Shown here piece by piece: positions 1 to 13,019 of a DNA stretch of 64,000 nucleotides. The notes below the pieces were generated by a model. That model saw nothing but the letters and a program-made list of their open reading frames with translations. It ran no database searches and had not been told where the DNA came from. Location: contig JAKJHU010000994.1 of NCBI GenBank assembly GCA_022316685.1, forward strand, positions 1 through 64,000. The letters are read 5' to 3'. The number at the start of each line of letters is the position of its first letter. The first letter of the stretch is position 1. This DNA is from Progne subis subis (Eukaryota > Chordata > Aves > Passeriformes > Hirundinidae). The position numbers and the translations under genes are program-made.

Positions 1-701
1 TCCTTGTTTCAGCAAATTAAATCTGGAGCCATTGACCATAAGCAGCCAGTTATAATTTTGTGTCTGAGTCCCAAAGCTCATACTCATGTTAGCTCATGGT
101 CACACTGAGGCTTTTAAATCAAGGTACAGAAATTCCACAACAATAGAGCCTCCCTATATTTAAGAGTATTTAGATCTGAACCCTCTAACCTCAGCTTCTT
201 GCCACATCTTCCTTTCTGTTGCACTGCTAAAGCTTCAAGGCTTTTTTGATCTGTGAAAGAAAATTATTGTCTGCCACTGTGTCTAAAGCCACTGTCATCA
301 AAACATCACTTAAATAAACATTCAGTTTCGTTTCATTCTCTTATAGAAATAATAATGCAGAACTTTCCTTAATTGGGAGAGATTAATAGCATCATGTCTG
401 AAGTCTGTTTTTGGATGACTTGTCTTGCTAACCAGATCTGATGGTCATTTGTCATAGATGGAAACCTGTGAACTTTAAAAAATAGGTAGAGAAAATGGAA
501 AAATCTGACTGAGAATTAAGCAGCTTCATAGTATGTGCCCTAAAACTCACCAGCCCAAATCTGTGTTATTTTTTATGGCTACTCATCCCTGGTACTGGAG
601 GTGTGAAGTCAGTTGGTAATAGAGGCTCAATCTGGTTCAAAAATAAATAAAAGGGGCAGATTTCTTAGGTTGCCCAAGACATAGGCAACAGCATGTGAAA
701 A
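1..701. other. Gene-free, AT-rich stretch
   Basis: No splice-flanked open frame, RNA gene or recognisable repeat is visible here. The sequence is ordinary AT-rich avian intergenic or intronic DNA. Confidence 0.4.
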
Positions 702-885
702 AATCACAGCATCACAGACTCATTTAGGCTGGAAAGGACCTCCAAGATCATGGAGTCCAACCTTTGGCCACTTTGTCACCAGCCCAGAGCACTGAGTGCC
801 ACATCCGTCACTCTTGAATATTTCCAGGGATGGGGACTTCACCAACTCCTGGCCAGCCACTTCCAATGCTTGACAAAGGAAAGAA
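702..885 (-). mobile_element. CR1 LINE 3' fragment
   Basis: The plus strand reads as the antisense of a CR1 tail: a 'tcacagactcattta' start, then 'ggaaaggacctccaagatcatggagtccaacc' split over 730-765, then a 'tccagggatggggacttcacc' stretch. This pattern is characteristic of avian CR1 3' regions. The element is 5'-truncated, as CR1 usually is, and codes for nothing. The outer end is approximate. Confidence 0.8.
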
Positions 886-1059
886 AGGCTCTGCTTGATG
901 GCAAACACTTCACTGGCATGATCACTTGGCCAAAGATTGTTCAAAGAGCAGTGGACACAGGGAAAACATAAAAGAAAATATGGCTTCACATCTTTTCAAG
1001 ATGGAGGCAGAATTATTTCCAAACAGCAAGGAGATAACTTTGCTAACTGCAGATTCAAA

Positions 1060-1166
1060 TGGATGGATGGATGGATGGATAGATGGATGGATGGATGGAT
1101 GGATGGATGGATGGATGGGAAGGAAGGAAGGAAGGAAGGAAGGAAGGAAGGAAGGAAGGAAGGAAA
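1060..1166. repeat. Compound (GGAT)n-(GGAA)n microsatellite
   Basis: About fourteen GGAT repeats with one GATA interruption at 1,080 pass directly into about twelve GGAA repeats. Open frames across it in several phases (Met-Asp-Gly-Trp repeats on plus, Ser-Ile-His-Pro repeats on minus) are artefacts of the 4-bp period. Confidence 0.97.
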
Positions 1167-1567
1167 TTTTAAAATCAAAGATAATCACAACTAATATTCC
1201 AAAAGCAATTCCTGTGCCAACTGTAACTAATTCATAATATTCACACAAATACTTTCTTCCAAGGATGCATCATGCCTGAGGACTCCCTCTATAAATGGGC
1301 TCTGTATGATGATAAGGCTGAGGGAGGGGGCTCTCTGGGGGATGTCCTCACCACCTCTGAGAGACCAGTTCTTGTATGTAACACCAGGAAAACAGGGTTT
1401 GGAGGGGGTAAACCACCGGATTAAAACCTTCCTGAGCAGAAATTGGTGAGCAGTCAGCTGTGGAGCAGCCCAGGACGGGAGAGAGACTCATGCAAAAAAG
1501 ATCACTCAGCCTGATACAAAAAAGTTTTGTGGTATGTTTCGGCTGTGCCATTCTTCTCCCTGATGAT

Positions 1568-1722
1568 CAGTGACAGGACCTGAGGGAACAGTATGAAGCT
1601 GTGTCAGGGAAGGTTTACCTTGGACATTAGGAAGATTTTGTTCACCCAGAGTGTGGCTGGGCACCAGAACAGGCTCCCCAAGGAAGGGGTCACAACACCA
1701 GGCCTGACAGAGTTTGAAAACG
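1568..1722 (+). mobile_element. CR1 LINE internal/3' fragment
   Basis: The run 'tgagggaacagtatgaagc', then a 'ttggacattaggaagat' block, 'caccagaacaggctcccc' and 'cctgacagagtt' follow the order of the avian CR1 3' untranslated region on the plus strand. It is short, non-coding and diverged. Confidence 0.7.
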
Positions 1723-4475
1723 TGAGTTCAGGTTCAGATTCCGTTTCAAAGCAGAGAGACAAATTAAGGGGTTTTCAAAGCGTCACTACTTGCCAACCAG
1801 CATCATTGGGTACTCAAAGAGTTAAATCCTGCATCTGATTGAGTAAAATCTACGGGGGAAAGGTAATGAAACCCATGATTCCACTTGCCATCCTGCTTAG
1901 AGTCAGGGCAAAGTGCCACATGGTGGTTTGAGCTGAATAAATTGCTTTCTTCGTCAGCTCCTCTGACAGCCTGGTGAGCTAAAAGAAAAAGAGGACTTTC
2001 TCTAAAAGAGCAGGAAGAGATAGAGAGATGTTTGTCACCCAGTTTATCACCCTGAGCAGCTCTGGGATGAGGCACAACAGAGCAGGTTCAGCACAAGCAG
2101 CAGGCATCAGCCCAGCTGTGCCCCCTGACTTCATCCCCAGAGGAGTGCAGGGACACTGCTTAAAGGGTCATACCAGGGGTGTCCCCCCACAGCCTCTTAC
2201 CTGCCACAGACGTGCAGCATGGGGGTGGTCCTCACTGGTGGTTGAACCTGAAAAACCTCTCTCAGCTTGTAGAGCTGCTGATGTTGAGCAAACCCCTAAT
2301 TTACCTGCCCAAATGCAATGACCAATGATAAAGCTTCAGTGTACTCTGGCTTATTTGTTATTAGCCGTGGTGTAAATGTTCCAGGAAAACAGTGTTTAAT
2401 ACCCCCATCAGCCAACAAAGCAGCTCTTTCACACTATTTGCAGGAAAGGCTTGTTTCCCTCGAGTGAGTTTGCTTTGACATTATTGGGAGAGGTTTTTGT
2501 TGCAGATATTTACACTGGGCCGAGTGCCTGTGGCATCCTCCTGAGTGCATTTGGACACAAGCTGGGGGCCCGAGCTGCCAGAATATAAAAGAGCACTTCC
2601 CCCAGCACCTTATCGATTTGTTGTGCTGCCGAGAGGCGGGATCACTTTTCCATGGCCAGGGAAGGCTGACTAACCCTCCCCGAACCATCGGTCTTGGGAC
2701 TGCTTGAACCAAGGGAGAATTCTGTAAAAACAGACCACAAAGAATGCATCGGAGACAAGAGGCTTTGCGTCTTTTACAGCTTCTTGACCTCCTCTGGCTG
2801 GATTTTTTTACTGATGGGGAGGATTAAAGGGAGCCCCAGCACAGGCAGTGTGCACAGCTGCTTTCAGTCCATGTTTCTGAGCAGTGGGGGGTCTGCTCAG
2901 GCTGTGCCGTGAAGCACACAAAAAGAGCCTGCCTCATTGCTCTTTCAACTCACTTTCTGTCCAGTAGCTCAGAGTTTCTGCGTCTCAAACAGCCCTGATT
3001 TATGCTCATTTTTTTTTTTTTTTTTGAAGCTCTGGAACCAGGCTGGTGAAAAAAGAGAGGGAAAGGGCACGAATGGAACACCTGAGAAGAGAGATGTTTT
3101 CCTAGTGTATAACTGCTCCCTAGGTGGTGATTAGTTATGGTGGCAGGGCCACCTGGCTCCAGTAAATCACAGCTACTCGTTGCACGCAGAGTGGTGTAAC
3201 ATTCATGATAATAAAACAACTGAATGCTAACGTAACACATCCTGCAATCCCCAAAAATATGAAATGCATGGAACAATTTGCCTCAAACTAGGAATAAAAG
3301 CCTTCTACTTTTCGGCAACTGTATGTGCTATTATAAGGTTATTTATTTGTCAGATATTTTATTGATAACATAAAATAGAATTTTATATTTTTATACAAAG
3401 TAGCTTTTATTTTCTGGGAGAAATGCACTCATTTTACCAACTGAATCTCAGAAGGCTTCAAAAATTTTCAAACTGAAGTAGTAAATATTGTAGAAAAAAG
3501 GCTCTTTAATCAAGGTGAGCGCAGTAATCCAGTAAGTCTTCATCTCAGATTGCAACTAATCATATATCAGTGTCACTTCTTTCATATTCTTATACTTTTA
3601 GCTACACAATCAAATCTACTGTTAAGTGGAATGAACACATTGAGTAGTTACACCAGCTGAAATGCTTTACCAGCAAATATAAGTATTTATATATAATTTA
3701 AACACGGAGGGAATTCAAATTTTACATTCCCCTATGATTTTTGTGGGGGTAAAACCTCGTTGCTAGTGTGCTGCCTGTGTAAGGACTGGGCTGTGAAGTG
3801 AAGAAAACTACATATGCAGAACAATGTTTGGACATTGGTCCAATGGACACAGATTCAGTTATTTGGTTTGGTGAGTTTTCTGTTTGAAATGACTGTTTGG
3901 GGTAGGCAAGAACAAGGAAGTGGTCAAAATACATTTAAACATTCATTAGCTTAAATTTTGTTCCACTGGAAGCAAACCAATGCTGCAGACAAGTACTCAA
4001 GCAAAGCAACAGTAAGAAAGATATTTACCTTATCCTCAATATTATGTTTGGCTTTTTTTCTCATTTTTTCAAATTTAATTTCATTTAAAAAAAAAAAAAA
4101 AAAAAAAAAGGAACTTGGTTGGGCCTTCAGGTTTTAAACCTTTTAGCAGCCAAAGATGTTGCAGCATCACCCTTGCAATATATGGGTGCTGCTGCTAAAT
4201 TGCGAATTGAATCATGAATTGAAACCTTCCAGCCTTTAAATACAGAAGGAAAACAAGGAAAATCGATAGCAAACAAGGAAAGCAACGCCTTTCCTTTGCA
4301 GCCAGCTGCTCTGAAATTAGAATTACATCTACAGGGTTTGTAAGGAAGCCCTTTGTGGCTGTTCCAGGGGAAGCCACGTTCTTCCCCACTGCTGGGCGAT
4401 GAAACTGTGGTTCATTATCACATCTGAAGCCTGATGGGGAGAACATACATAAAATTGTCAATCCTTTCCTCAAAC
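1723..4475. other. Gene-free stretch with poly-T and poly-A tracts
   Basis: No supported gene. It includes a 17-nt T tract at 3,009-3,025 and a 23-nt A tract at 4,087-4,109. Short open frames are not splice-flanked and lack recognisable domains. Confidence 0.4.
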
Positions 4476-4566
4476 AACAACAGGAAAAAAAACAAAAAAC
4501 CAACAACAAAAAACAACAACAACAAACCACCAACAGAAAAACAACCAAAAAAAAACCCACCCAAGC
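4476..4566. repeat. A/C-rich low-complexity tract
   Basis: An imperfect run of CAA, CAAAA and CCA units without G or T for most of its length. Similar tracts recur at 6,343, 19,563 and 47,107, and in T/G orientation at 16,400 and 43,520. Confidence 0.85.
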
Positions 4567-4624
4567 ACGAAACTGCGTTGTTACCACCATCTACTGGTGG
4601 CCTTAGTAGGCTTTCAGGGAGCGC

Positions 4625-4730
4625 TTCGGGACATTTCAGGGTCGCCAAGTCCAACTCCTGGCCCTGTGCAGGACACCCCAAGAATCCCACCACGTGAGCA
4701 CTGTCCAAAAGTTCTCTTTCCTGAGAAAAT
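4625..4730 (-). mobile_element. CR1 LINE fragment
   Basis: The plus strand has 'tccaactcctggccctgtgcaggacacccc', broken over 4,650-4,680, followed by 'aagaatcccaccacgtgagcactgtccaaa'. This is the antisense of an internal CR1 3' region. Short and diverged; boundaries approximate. Confidence 0.6.
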
Positions 4731-7700
4731 CCCAACCCAACCTCAAAGCACTGGGCACTAACAGCTGTAAAATGCAAACTAAATGATACTTAATGAGGAT
4801 TGAAATAGTTTCCAAAATATGACCACTTGTAGTTTCATAAACCTTTTCATCATCTTTCCAGATATTTTTTGGTCTGGTGATCTTCTCTCTAAATATTAAA
4901 AGCTCTCAAAGACAAAATATCATGAGAGTTACTTGCATGTTGCTTGCTCATTTCAAAAATAGATTCAGGCTGTACAAAGTAACAGAATATAGCTAAGGTG
5001 GGTTGGGTGCTCATTTTTCTTTTTCTTGTAAAGCAATAAAGTGAAAAGGCGCTTTAAATAATTTTTCCCAATAATGTGCTTACAGGTGTCTCACATCTTG
5101 TTTTAATTATTATGGGCGTCAGTCGACCATTAAACAAGATATTAGACACCTGTTGGAACATTCACACCTTCCAGAGGGGCTTTGAATGTGAAAACTTATA
5201 CATCTGTGCCTTGGAAACAGGTGAGACTCTTTGACTGACAGGCACATTACAAATGTCCACATTTTCACTACAAGTTCTCTTAATCCTTCTTCTGAATCTT
5301 TACCCAGAGAAATTGACAGAGAGTTTTTACACCTGCATTTTCCGCTTCCTCCGTTTATTTCCTTCCACCTATTTATTTGCAAACACAACAATGAGACAAA
5401 TAATTGCTAAAACTGGATCAGATCCTTAATCTGCTGCTATCAGCTCAGGTAAATTTTGCTTGTGCCAGTTTTTCCAGTGCAATCTTGGGACAGCATTTCA
5501 TAAACATGGATTTCCTTGCTGTTCTTGACATAAAATTACACCCGTGCCCTGAGCACAGCTCATCTGAAGCGATCTGCAGTCCCAAAGGGCTGGATAATGA
5601 AGTCCAGATGTACAGGGATGAACACAGTGAACAGGGCAGTAACTCCTGGATGATGCTACCAGTGGAGTTTCTGCTTGGCTTTCTTGGGAAATCTGCCCTA
5701 ATGTCACACTGTGGGTCTGGATTCAGGGTCACTGAATGAGAGGAAGCTCCAAATTTTGTTACTTCCATTAAAATAGAGGCAGAGCTGAAGCAGTTCCCAC
5801 GTGCTAAGGCTGTGGTTTTTAGCTCAGTCAGTAGATGTCAGTGATACACAGGGAAAAACCACACATGGACACGTCCTGGAACCGCAATGCCTCAGAAAAC
5901 ACGGCTACGCTCTTTTTCTCTCCTTGGTGTCAAGATGTAGCTGGTGGAAAAGGGGAGAGGTGAACGTGTCTTAGAGGGGAAGTATTCCTAAGAAACACTG
6001 GAGATTCCTGTGTCCTACACACGATGAACCAGCACAATTGGGTATTGACAGATTCAGGACTGACATACATATTTTCAGTCTGAATTTTGGAAAGCTTTCA
6101 TTCATTCTTTGAGGAAAACATGCATTCTCACCTTCCCTTTCCAGACTAGTGCCCCCTACACAGCTACACAGTTAAAGAGTATAGAATGTTTAAATTGATG
6201 GGCTAATCCTAAACCTTTCTCTGCTAAAAACAAATTAAGGACACACTCATTACATTTCAGCCCAGTTTATAGTAGAGCTTATTAATAGTATGGTTTATTT
6301 CTCAGCATAGTAAATCCAGATAGGCAAAAGTGAACATCTCATTAAAAAAAAAACAACAAAAAACAAACAACAAAAAAACCACCAAACAACACAATGTGAC
6401 TTTTAAAGTTTCCAGAACTTCTATAGCTTCCCAGCTCGCTGAATTGCTACAAAGAGCTGCAAGTCTTTCCAAAAACCAGTAGGCCAGCTCAGAAAGTCTT
6501 GGGATAATCAAGACTTGACATTCCCTTTTGTGCTTGGGAGAGACCCAGTCTCAAGACTGGTCAAATGTTCCCAGCAATGGAGACAATAAAGGGGAGCTCG
6601 TGTATGAGCAATAAAAGATTAATGCAGGTAGATTAAAGAGGGAATTACTAGAGCGTGTTGGGGTTTTCTAATTTGGTCAATGCAAAGGAATTTTGTCAGA
6701 TAATCAGTATTTAAACTACCTTTGACCTGAAACTCAGTTGTAGGTCCCACCCCAAATTTAGTTGGGCACATGAATGCTACACCTCTAATCACAATTTCCT
6801 CATGCAATATTCACAGCAGAGGCACGGCATAAAAACAGTTTAGATCCTGTGAATGCTCTGGTGTGGCCATACAGGTTTAGCAGGGCTGTCTGAACGTGAC
6901 CAGTTAAATCCAGCACCTGTAACACCTCAAATGAGGGCACTTGAAATATTTGCAGGCATATTAATTCTCTCCTGACTACAAAGCTTCATACACCTGCCCT
7001 AAATGACCCAGTGCCAGGCTAGGTTTGCATTCCTTTCACAAATATTTGGGCAATGACTGCCTTTTTTTCCCTAAACCCACCAACATTCACATATGAGCAC
7101 AGATGAATAAATGAGGGGGATTTAGTATTGCTTGTTTATTATTCCTCACCTGCTTTTGTTACTTATGGACCCCTTGAGAAAAGAGACAAAGCTGAAGAAG
7201 GAAAATGCTCCTAACTAATACCAGCTGCCCCTCATCTGTAGTCAATACTAACTGGTAGAAGTGAGTGTTTTATTGTGATCATTGATACATTTTGCTTTAG
7301 GAATTGTTTCACTCTTTACTAAATGACTGCTTTGGCTGCCTGTAATTTCAGGTAACTCTGTCTCTTAATTGTACAAGGAACACAGACCCAAAAGAGAGCA
7401 TTCCTAATATTCACTTACCAGCAACTGTTGTTGAAAACCTGATGCCTGAAAATTTCTTATTTTTTTCCCCAAGTAATTTAGTAAAAGAGTAGCAAGTCTA
7501 GTGTGCCAAGTGGTGCTTCCCAGAGTATTTCAATATATACCAGGCTTTCCATGATAAGGAGGGCATCACTAGTGATTCCTTTGCACTGAATACTTCCAAA
7601 TGCTCAATACTCTAATCAAAAATGAAAAGTTGACGCAAACTTGCTGTGTAAATGCCGTACTTGCTTTGTGCTTCATCTTTCATACGTGCTTCACTCTCCT

Positions 7701-9540
7701 GCCAAAAATTCCTCAACAGCCTGAGTTCCCCTCAGAGGAAGTATGTGTGCTTATGGATTGGGACCACTGGGAAAATGGTCAACAGGGGGAAAACACAGTT
7801 ATGATTTGGCACTGTGCAGGTCTGGGATGCCTGGCTTGGAGCAAAAGGTACTTTAAACCCCTGGAGTTCTGACAGGCAGAACACAAAGCCACTTTGTTGG
7901 CAGCTGTCTGTGTACATCTCCATTAGCTCTTGCTGCACTGACTTTATCCCTATGGGACCACTCCACAAATTAATTGCCTCGCCAATTATTTTTTCTAAAA
8001 TCCTGGCCCACCTGGGAACACTTAAAGAAGCTCAGATTGGCTTAGAGCCCTTGCAACCTCTAAATGTTTCAATATGCAAGCCAGCATAAAGAGTCAGTGA
8101 AAGTATTGAATTTTCCATGAATTAGCCAACAAAACAAACCTCCTAGTGCTTGCTTTTCTTAGTTCGTGGTACACCCACATGCATACGTGCACATCCAGGT
8201 GTAGTGCCAGGGACTCCTGTTTGAAAACAGATTTTCCTGAAGGCTTTTTTTCTGAAGGCAGTCATTGTCAAATATTTCAGACATATTAAAAAAAAAAAAA
8301 AAAAAAAAAAGTGATTTTGACTACACATATTCATCAAGGAAGCTTCTTACTAATCTGAGGCAGTTTGAAAATGACTCATTCTTGCAAATAAGAATATCTA
8401 TTTCTCATATCCCTCTATCTGTTAGAGTAAATGTAGATATTAGTCAGACATACCAAGACTTTTTCTCTCTTCCAGCCTCCTCTTGCATGCTGGCCTTGCT
8501 TTTAGATGTTGTAGTATCAAAAAGCAGTGCCCCGCGGGCTGACGGAGCACAGGCTCTACAGGAGACCTTGCTGGGAGTCTTTATTTGTCTCCTTTTTTAT
8601 TTGTGCACTTAATGTGAGAACACTGTGAAATGCTTTCTGGAGTACAGACCTGTTAAACTGAGAGAGGAATATACAGGGATGGGGAATAAGGAAGTGCATT
8701 TGGAAATCTCATGCTGTAAGCTCTCTGCAGAGAGCTGTGCTGTCGGTGTTCAGCCCACTCTCCTGCCTATTTTTAAAACTAGCCTCCCTAAAACCTCCTT
8801 TCTAACTGTAGTGCAGACCAATCAGGTGGAGCACTTATGAGTCAGACTTTTATACCCTTGCCTCTTCTTCTGACAAAATTGTTTTATAGGAATTTTTTCC
8901 TTTTTAACAGGATTTCTTCTCATGGCACTCACATTTACACAGCAGCAGGACTGCAGCCAGATAAGTCACCCTGGAGAATGCTCAGGTTTGGTATATGACA
9001 CTATCATAACAAATCACCCCAAGATGGTATAAAAAGAAAAGTTTGTTTCTAGGGAAAATAGGAGAATGGAGTGTTTCCAATAGGGTTATAGAACAAGTGG
9101 TATCTGAGCATTGAAGATGCTGTAAGTCAAGGTAAACCATCCCAACAAGGCTTTTTATTTTCAGTCTTGATTATCATCTCCTGGTGTTTCAAGTCATTAA
9201 GCAGTCCACAGCTCTGGAAATAATGTCTTTTTATTAGGATTGTTTTCAGTTGTCGCCCTTAGTTCACACTTGATAAAATTTTATCTGGGCATTTAGCAGT
9301 TTTGATTCCTTTCTCTTGCAGAGGGAGGGAGGAAAAATAAAACAAAGCTTTTTATTTCAGAAGTGAAGCTGTGGCTGTCTTGTGTAGTTGGATAATTAAA
9401 AAACAAGGGGGCATGGGGGTGTTCTATAAAAATCCTTACCTAGGTTGGGAATGGCTTCATCTGGAGCAGATTTCCCTTTCCTCTTCCTTCTCTGTCATTT
9501 TATAACTCCAGATCAGCAAACTGATTTTCCTGTCAGGTTT
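4731..9540. other. Gene-free stretch
   Basis: No supported exon. It holds an A/C-rich tract at 6,343-6,390 and a 23-nt A tract at 8,288-8,310. The open frames at 5,404-5,768 (both strands), 7,600-7,872 and 8,265-8,612 have no recognisable domain, no splice context and no coding bias that I can see. Confidence 0.4.
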
Positions 9541-9757
9541 TTACTGTGAGGGTGAAGAGACCCTGGCACGGGTTTCCCAGAGGAGTTGTGGCTGCCCCAT
9601 CCTTGGAGGTGTCTAAGGCCAGGTTGGATGGGGCTCAGAGCAACCTGGAATAGTGGAAGATGTCCCTGCCCATGGCAGGAAGTGGAATGAGATGATTTTT
9701 TCAAGGTCCTTTCCAACCCAAACATTCTGGGAGTCTGGGATTCTGTGTGGGGTGTGT
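9541..9757 (+). mobile_element. CR1 LINE 3' end
   Basis: Reads in sense as a CR1 tail: 'ctgtgagggtgaagagaccctgg', 'gtttcccagaggagttgtgg', 'ccatccttggaggtgt', 'aggccaggttggatggggct', 'gtccctgcccatggcagg', ending near 'tttccaacccaaacattctgg' and the degenerate terminal 'ggattctgtg'. One of the better preserved CR1 copies here, still strongly 5'-truncated. Confidence 0.88.
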
Positions 9758-12123
9758 ATTCCTTCTTAGCCCTCACAGGTTATTGCAGTGCTAATTCTAT
9801 TACTATATATTTTCCACCTCTCTTGAATATCTTTTGCAGATATTTCATATCAATTGTACATTGCTAAACAGAGGATCCATACGGAATCAGGATCGTTGCT
9901 GCTAATAGATCACCAAATTGAAAGGTGCAGCTTTTCATCCCACAAAAACTATTTGAATCCTGCAACGTTTTACCTTCATGATTAATGATGCATTTGCCTG
10001 CTGCAGGTAATTACAGAGCAATTAATCAAAATATTTTATCTTTAACTACATCAGCTAACCAAATTTGTAAGCATTTCTATGCTGATATTACTATATCAGT
10101 GGTCTATATATTTCAGAATTCTTATGTTTTTCCGGTATTTGCTCTTTTCTCTTTATGCTGGGCCATCAGCCATGTGGATAACAAATTTTTCTTTCTGCAC
10201 ATGGAAGAGTGAATTGCTATAAAACATGTGCACTCCTTGGGCCTGAGCAGCTAAATTTTCTGTGAATTCCCCACTCCGTTTGTGATTATGGCATTCCCAC
10301 CAAGCAGAGCCAGGCCCCATGTTCACCGGAACCAGTACTGGGTTGTGTATAGGACTGATGTACTGAGCAGAGGCCAACCCAAAGCAGTTCAGAAATATTA
10401 TGTTGTCTTCTGTGGGGTTGTGTTTTGTTTTGTTTTGACCCAAAAAAAAAAAAAAATTATCTATCTATCTATCTAGCTATAGCTATAGCTGTAGATATAG
10501 ATATATCTGCAGGTTCTCTCTTTCCTTAGTAGGTTTATTTTGCCATCTGGGGGATGGCTAGATTGTGAAAGGGAGGAAAACGACACTTGACCGATTCTCA
10601 CCTGAATGTTGTCTTGCAGAGCCTTATGCCACCCTCCAAAAGCCCCTCCTCTGAAGTCAGAGTCAGTAGCAGCCAGTGCTGTCTGACTCTAGAGAAGATT
10701 TTCCTCGTGTTCCCTATGAAGGAGATTGTGTTGCCAACAGTTGGAGATGTGCTAACCCAATACAGCTCTCCACAGTCCAGTGTCCCACCAGGGAAAGGAG
10801 GATGCTGAAAGGACAGGAGCCTCTGGCATGACCACAGGTGAGGTTGCCTTTCCAGGGAAAGTTCTCCTGCTCCATCCCAGCCCACAAAATCTGCTCTAAA
10901 ATAATGATTGCCAAGAGACAACCCAAACATGAAATGGCATCAAGGTAGAACAAACTTTCTGGAGTCCAGGTTGATGGAAACATCAGATCCTGTTCTAACT
11001 ATGGGAGAAAGGCTGTCCAGCTTTAGTTTATCCATAATTCTTCATGTAACTATAGAAACATCTGGTGTTCACTCACTCCATTGTCCATTCCAATTTCCAG
11101 ACAAGCTTTCACCTTTGTCATCTGAGCCCTTCTTTATCTATTGCTGTCACCCGAAATCTTAACAAAAAGAAATCCTGTAAAAGAATGTAAATTATATGCA
11201 TTTTACTCTATTTTGACAGTTATCTTAAAAACTTTACAAAAGATGCTTTGGGGTTTCTTTCTTTCTTTTCTTTTTGCTGAAAATTGCCCAAGCTTTGTTG
11301 CCACAAAAATAAATTGTAACAGATGTCTCAGCACCCACATGGAGCTATGAGAACATCACATCCAGGCACACTCCAGAGGCTCGATGGAGGCTGGGAGCTG
11401 AGCAAGGGTTTGAGGCTCTTTTTCAGCAAATATTTGACTTGAGGTAAAATGAGGCGAGAACCCCAGCTCTTGCAGACACAGCTGCTCATTCGTGGTGCTG
11501 CTGTTTGGGGACACAGCAGATATCCAACCCAAAAATTTGCACTACAGCACCAGAAGCCAGGCTTCTCCTACTCTGTGTTGGGCAGCTAATTTTGCTGGCA
11601 GCACCAGCTAATTTTTTTCCTTCCTGTTTGTAGCATTTTTTATCTTGCAATAGGTGATATGAAGTGGCTCGGGAGGTGCTGTGAGGCACGAATAATGTGT
11701 TTGTAAAGCACTCCAAAGCAGGTAGGAAAGTGTCGCCTCTAGCTTCAAGCAGGGTCAGGATCTCCACAGCAGCCTGGCTCTGGTGGCAGTAATTTCTGCA
11801 TGATGACATGCCAGGAGTCACTTATTACCTCTCAGGGCTGCTATTTCTGCCAGGCATGTGTCCTCTTTGGAGAGACCACCTGACATCTCATTAAGGCTTC
11901 ATCAACTGAAATGGGCTGTACATAGCAATGCTTGAATGAGGGAAAAACCTTCCACTCTGAAAATGTGGGAAGTGGCCACTCTGAATGGCTCACCTGGCCT
12001 AAAATAGATCTAAAATATCCCCACTATTATTTTCATGTATGCCCAGAGCACCTATAAAGCCCTGCAGGAGTCAGGACCCCGGTGCCTCAGGAACCATCTG
12101 AAGGCAGAACAAAGCAGCAGCTT
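9758..12123. other. Gene-free stretch with A tract and TATC/TAGC microsatellite
   Basis: No supported exon. At 10,441-10,506 a poly-A run is followed by TATC, TAGCTA and GATA repeats. Open frames at 10,587-10,930 and 11,486-11,821 show no domains. Confidence 0.4.
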
Positions 12124-12240
12124 GTAATAGAATCATAGAAATGCTAAGGTTGGGGAAAGCCTCGAAGGTCATCGAGTCCAACCATTTATTTAGCACTGCC
12201 ATTCACCACTAAACCATGTCCCCAAGTGCCACACAGAGGA
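12124..12240 (-). mobile_element. CR1 LINE 3' fragment
   Basis: The plus strand begins 'aatagaatcatagaaatg', then 'ctaaggttggggaaagcc', 'aaggtcatcgagtccaacc' and 'accactaaaccatgtcccc'. This is the antisense of a CR1 3' end, of a different subtype from the copy at 9,541. Confidence 0.82.
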
Positions 12241-12618
12241 GGCAACAGATTGGGGCAGTCAAACAGAAAATGGAAGGAAATAAGGAGATGGGATCAAACA
12301 GTACAAATTATGTCACCCTGTGGCTTTAAACACATTCCAAGTTTTTGCTGGCATCCCTGCAAGAATGTCATGATTCCCATTCCCATCTCAGATGAGACAT
12401 GGGAATGGGAACTGGGGCAATGATAGTTTCTCTGGATGCTTCTCCGTGGCATCTTGCATGGAAGATGGAAAGCAAAACACACAGGGGCCACTCAGGGTGA
12501 AAGAAACTAGAAGGAGTTACACCAGTAGAGGGGAAACAATAGGAAAGCCACAAGAGACAGCAAAATTAGGAAGTAAACACTTGCTGGATAAAACTGGGAA
12601 ATTTTTTAACTAAGTTTC

Positions 12619-13019
12619 TGTCACCGAGATACACAAATCAATCACGCGCAGACATAAATAATTCATAAGCAGAGAACCCCCTGATTCCAGCTCACCACCT
12701 TGAGAACAGAGAGAGCAGGAAAAAGAAGAAGGCCTCCTTGTTTATTCTTTACTTTTTTATACATTTGTGGATCTGGCAGAAGATTGGCTTTTTGGGTTTC
12801 CACCCCTCAGCCTCAGTGGTCAGACCCACTGTCAGTTACAGTTGTTTTTCAGGTTAGAAATATGCAAAGGACAAAGAATGAGAAACAAAGGGTTTGTTTA
12901 TGTTACATCTATGGGAAAGGTAGAAAACTGCTCCTAATATTGTACAGTGACTAAAAGATCTGACTCCATTATGAATTTCAAGAAGGCTAATAAGAAAGCT
13001 CAGAAAAACCAGGGTAGCA
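12619..13019 (-). mobile_element. Solo LTR, ERVK-type, perfect 6-bp target duplication
   Basis: A 401-bp LTR in minus orientation. On the plus strand it begins TGTCACCGAG and ends GGGTAGCA, so its own ends are TG...CA. It is flanked by identical hexamers AGTTTC at 12,613-12,618 and 13,020-13,025. It has a TATA-like 'tttttatacattt' and an AATAAA-type signal (plus strand 'gtttatt') in the same places as the LTRs of the provirus at 57,982-64,000, and shares long similar stretches with them. No internal region is left, so it is a solo LTR, normally formed by recombination between the two LTRs of a provirus. Confidence 0.93.

Noticed and set aside
3009..4109. Poly-T and poly-A tracts as retrogene tails
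   Set aside because: No gene-like sequence or target duplications beside them.
9440..9525. Minus-strand candidate exon between 'aaaatcag' and GTAAGG
   Set aside because: All three frames contain stops.
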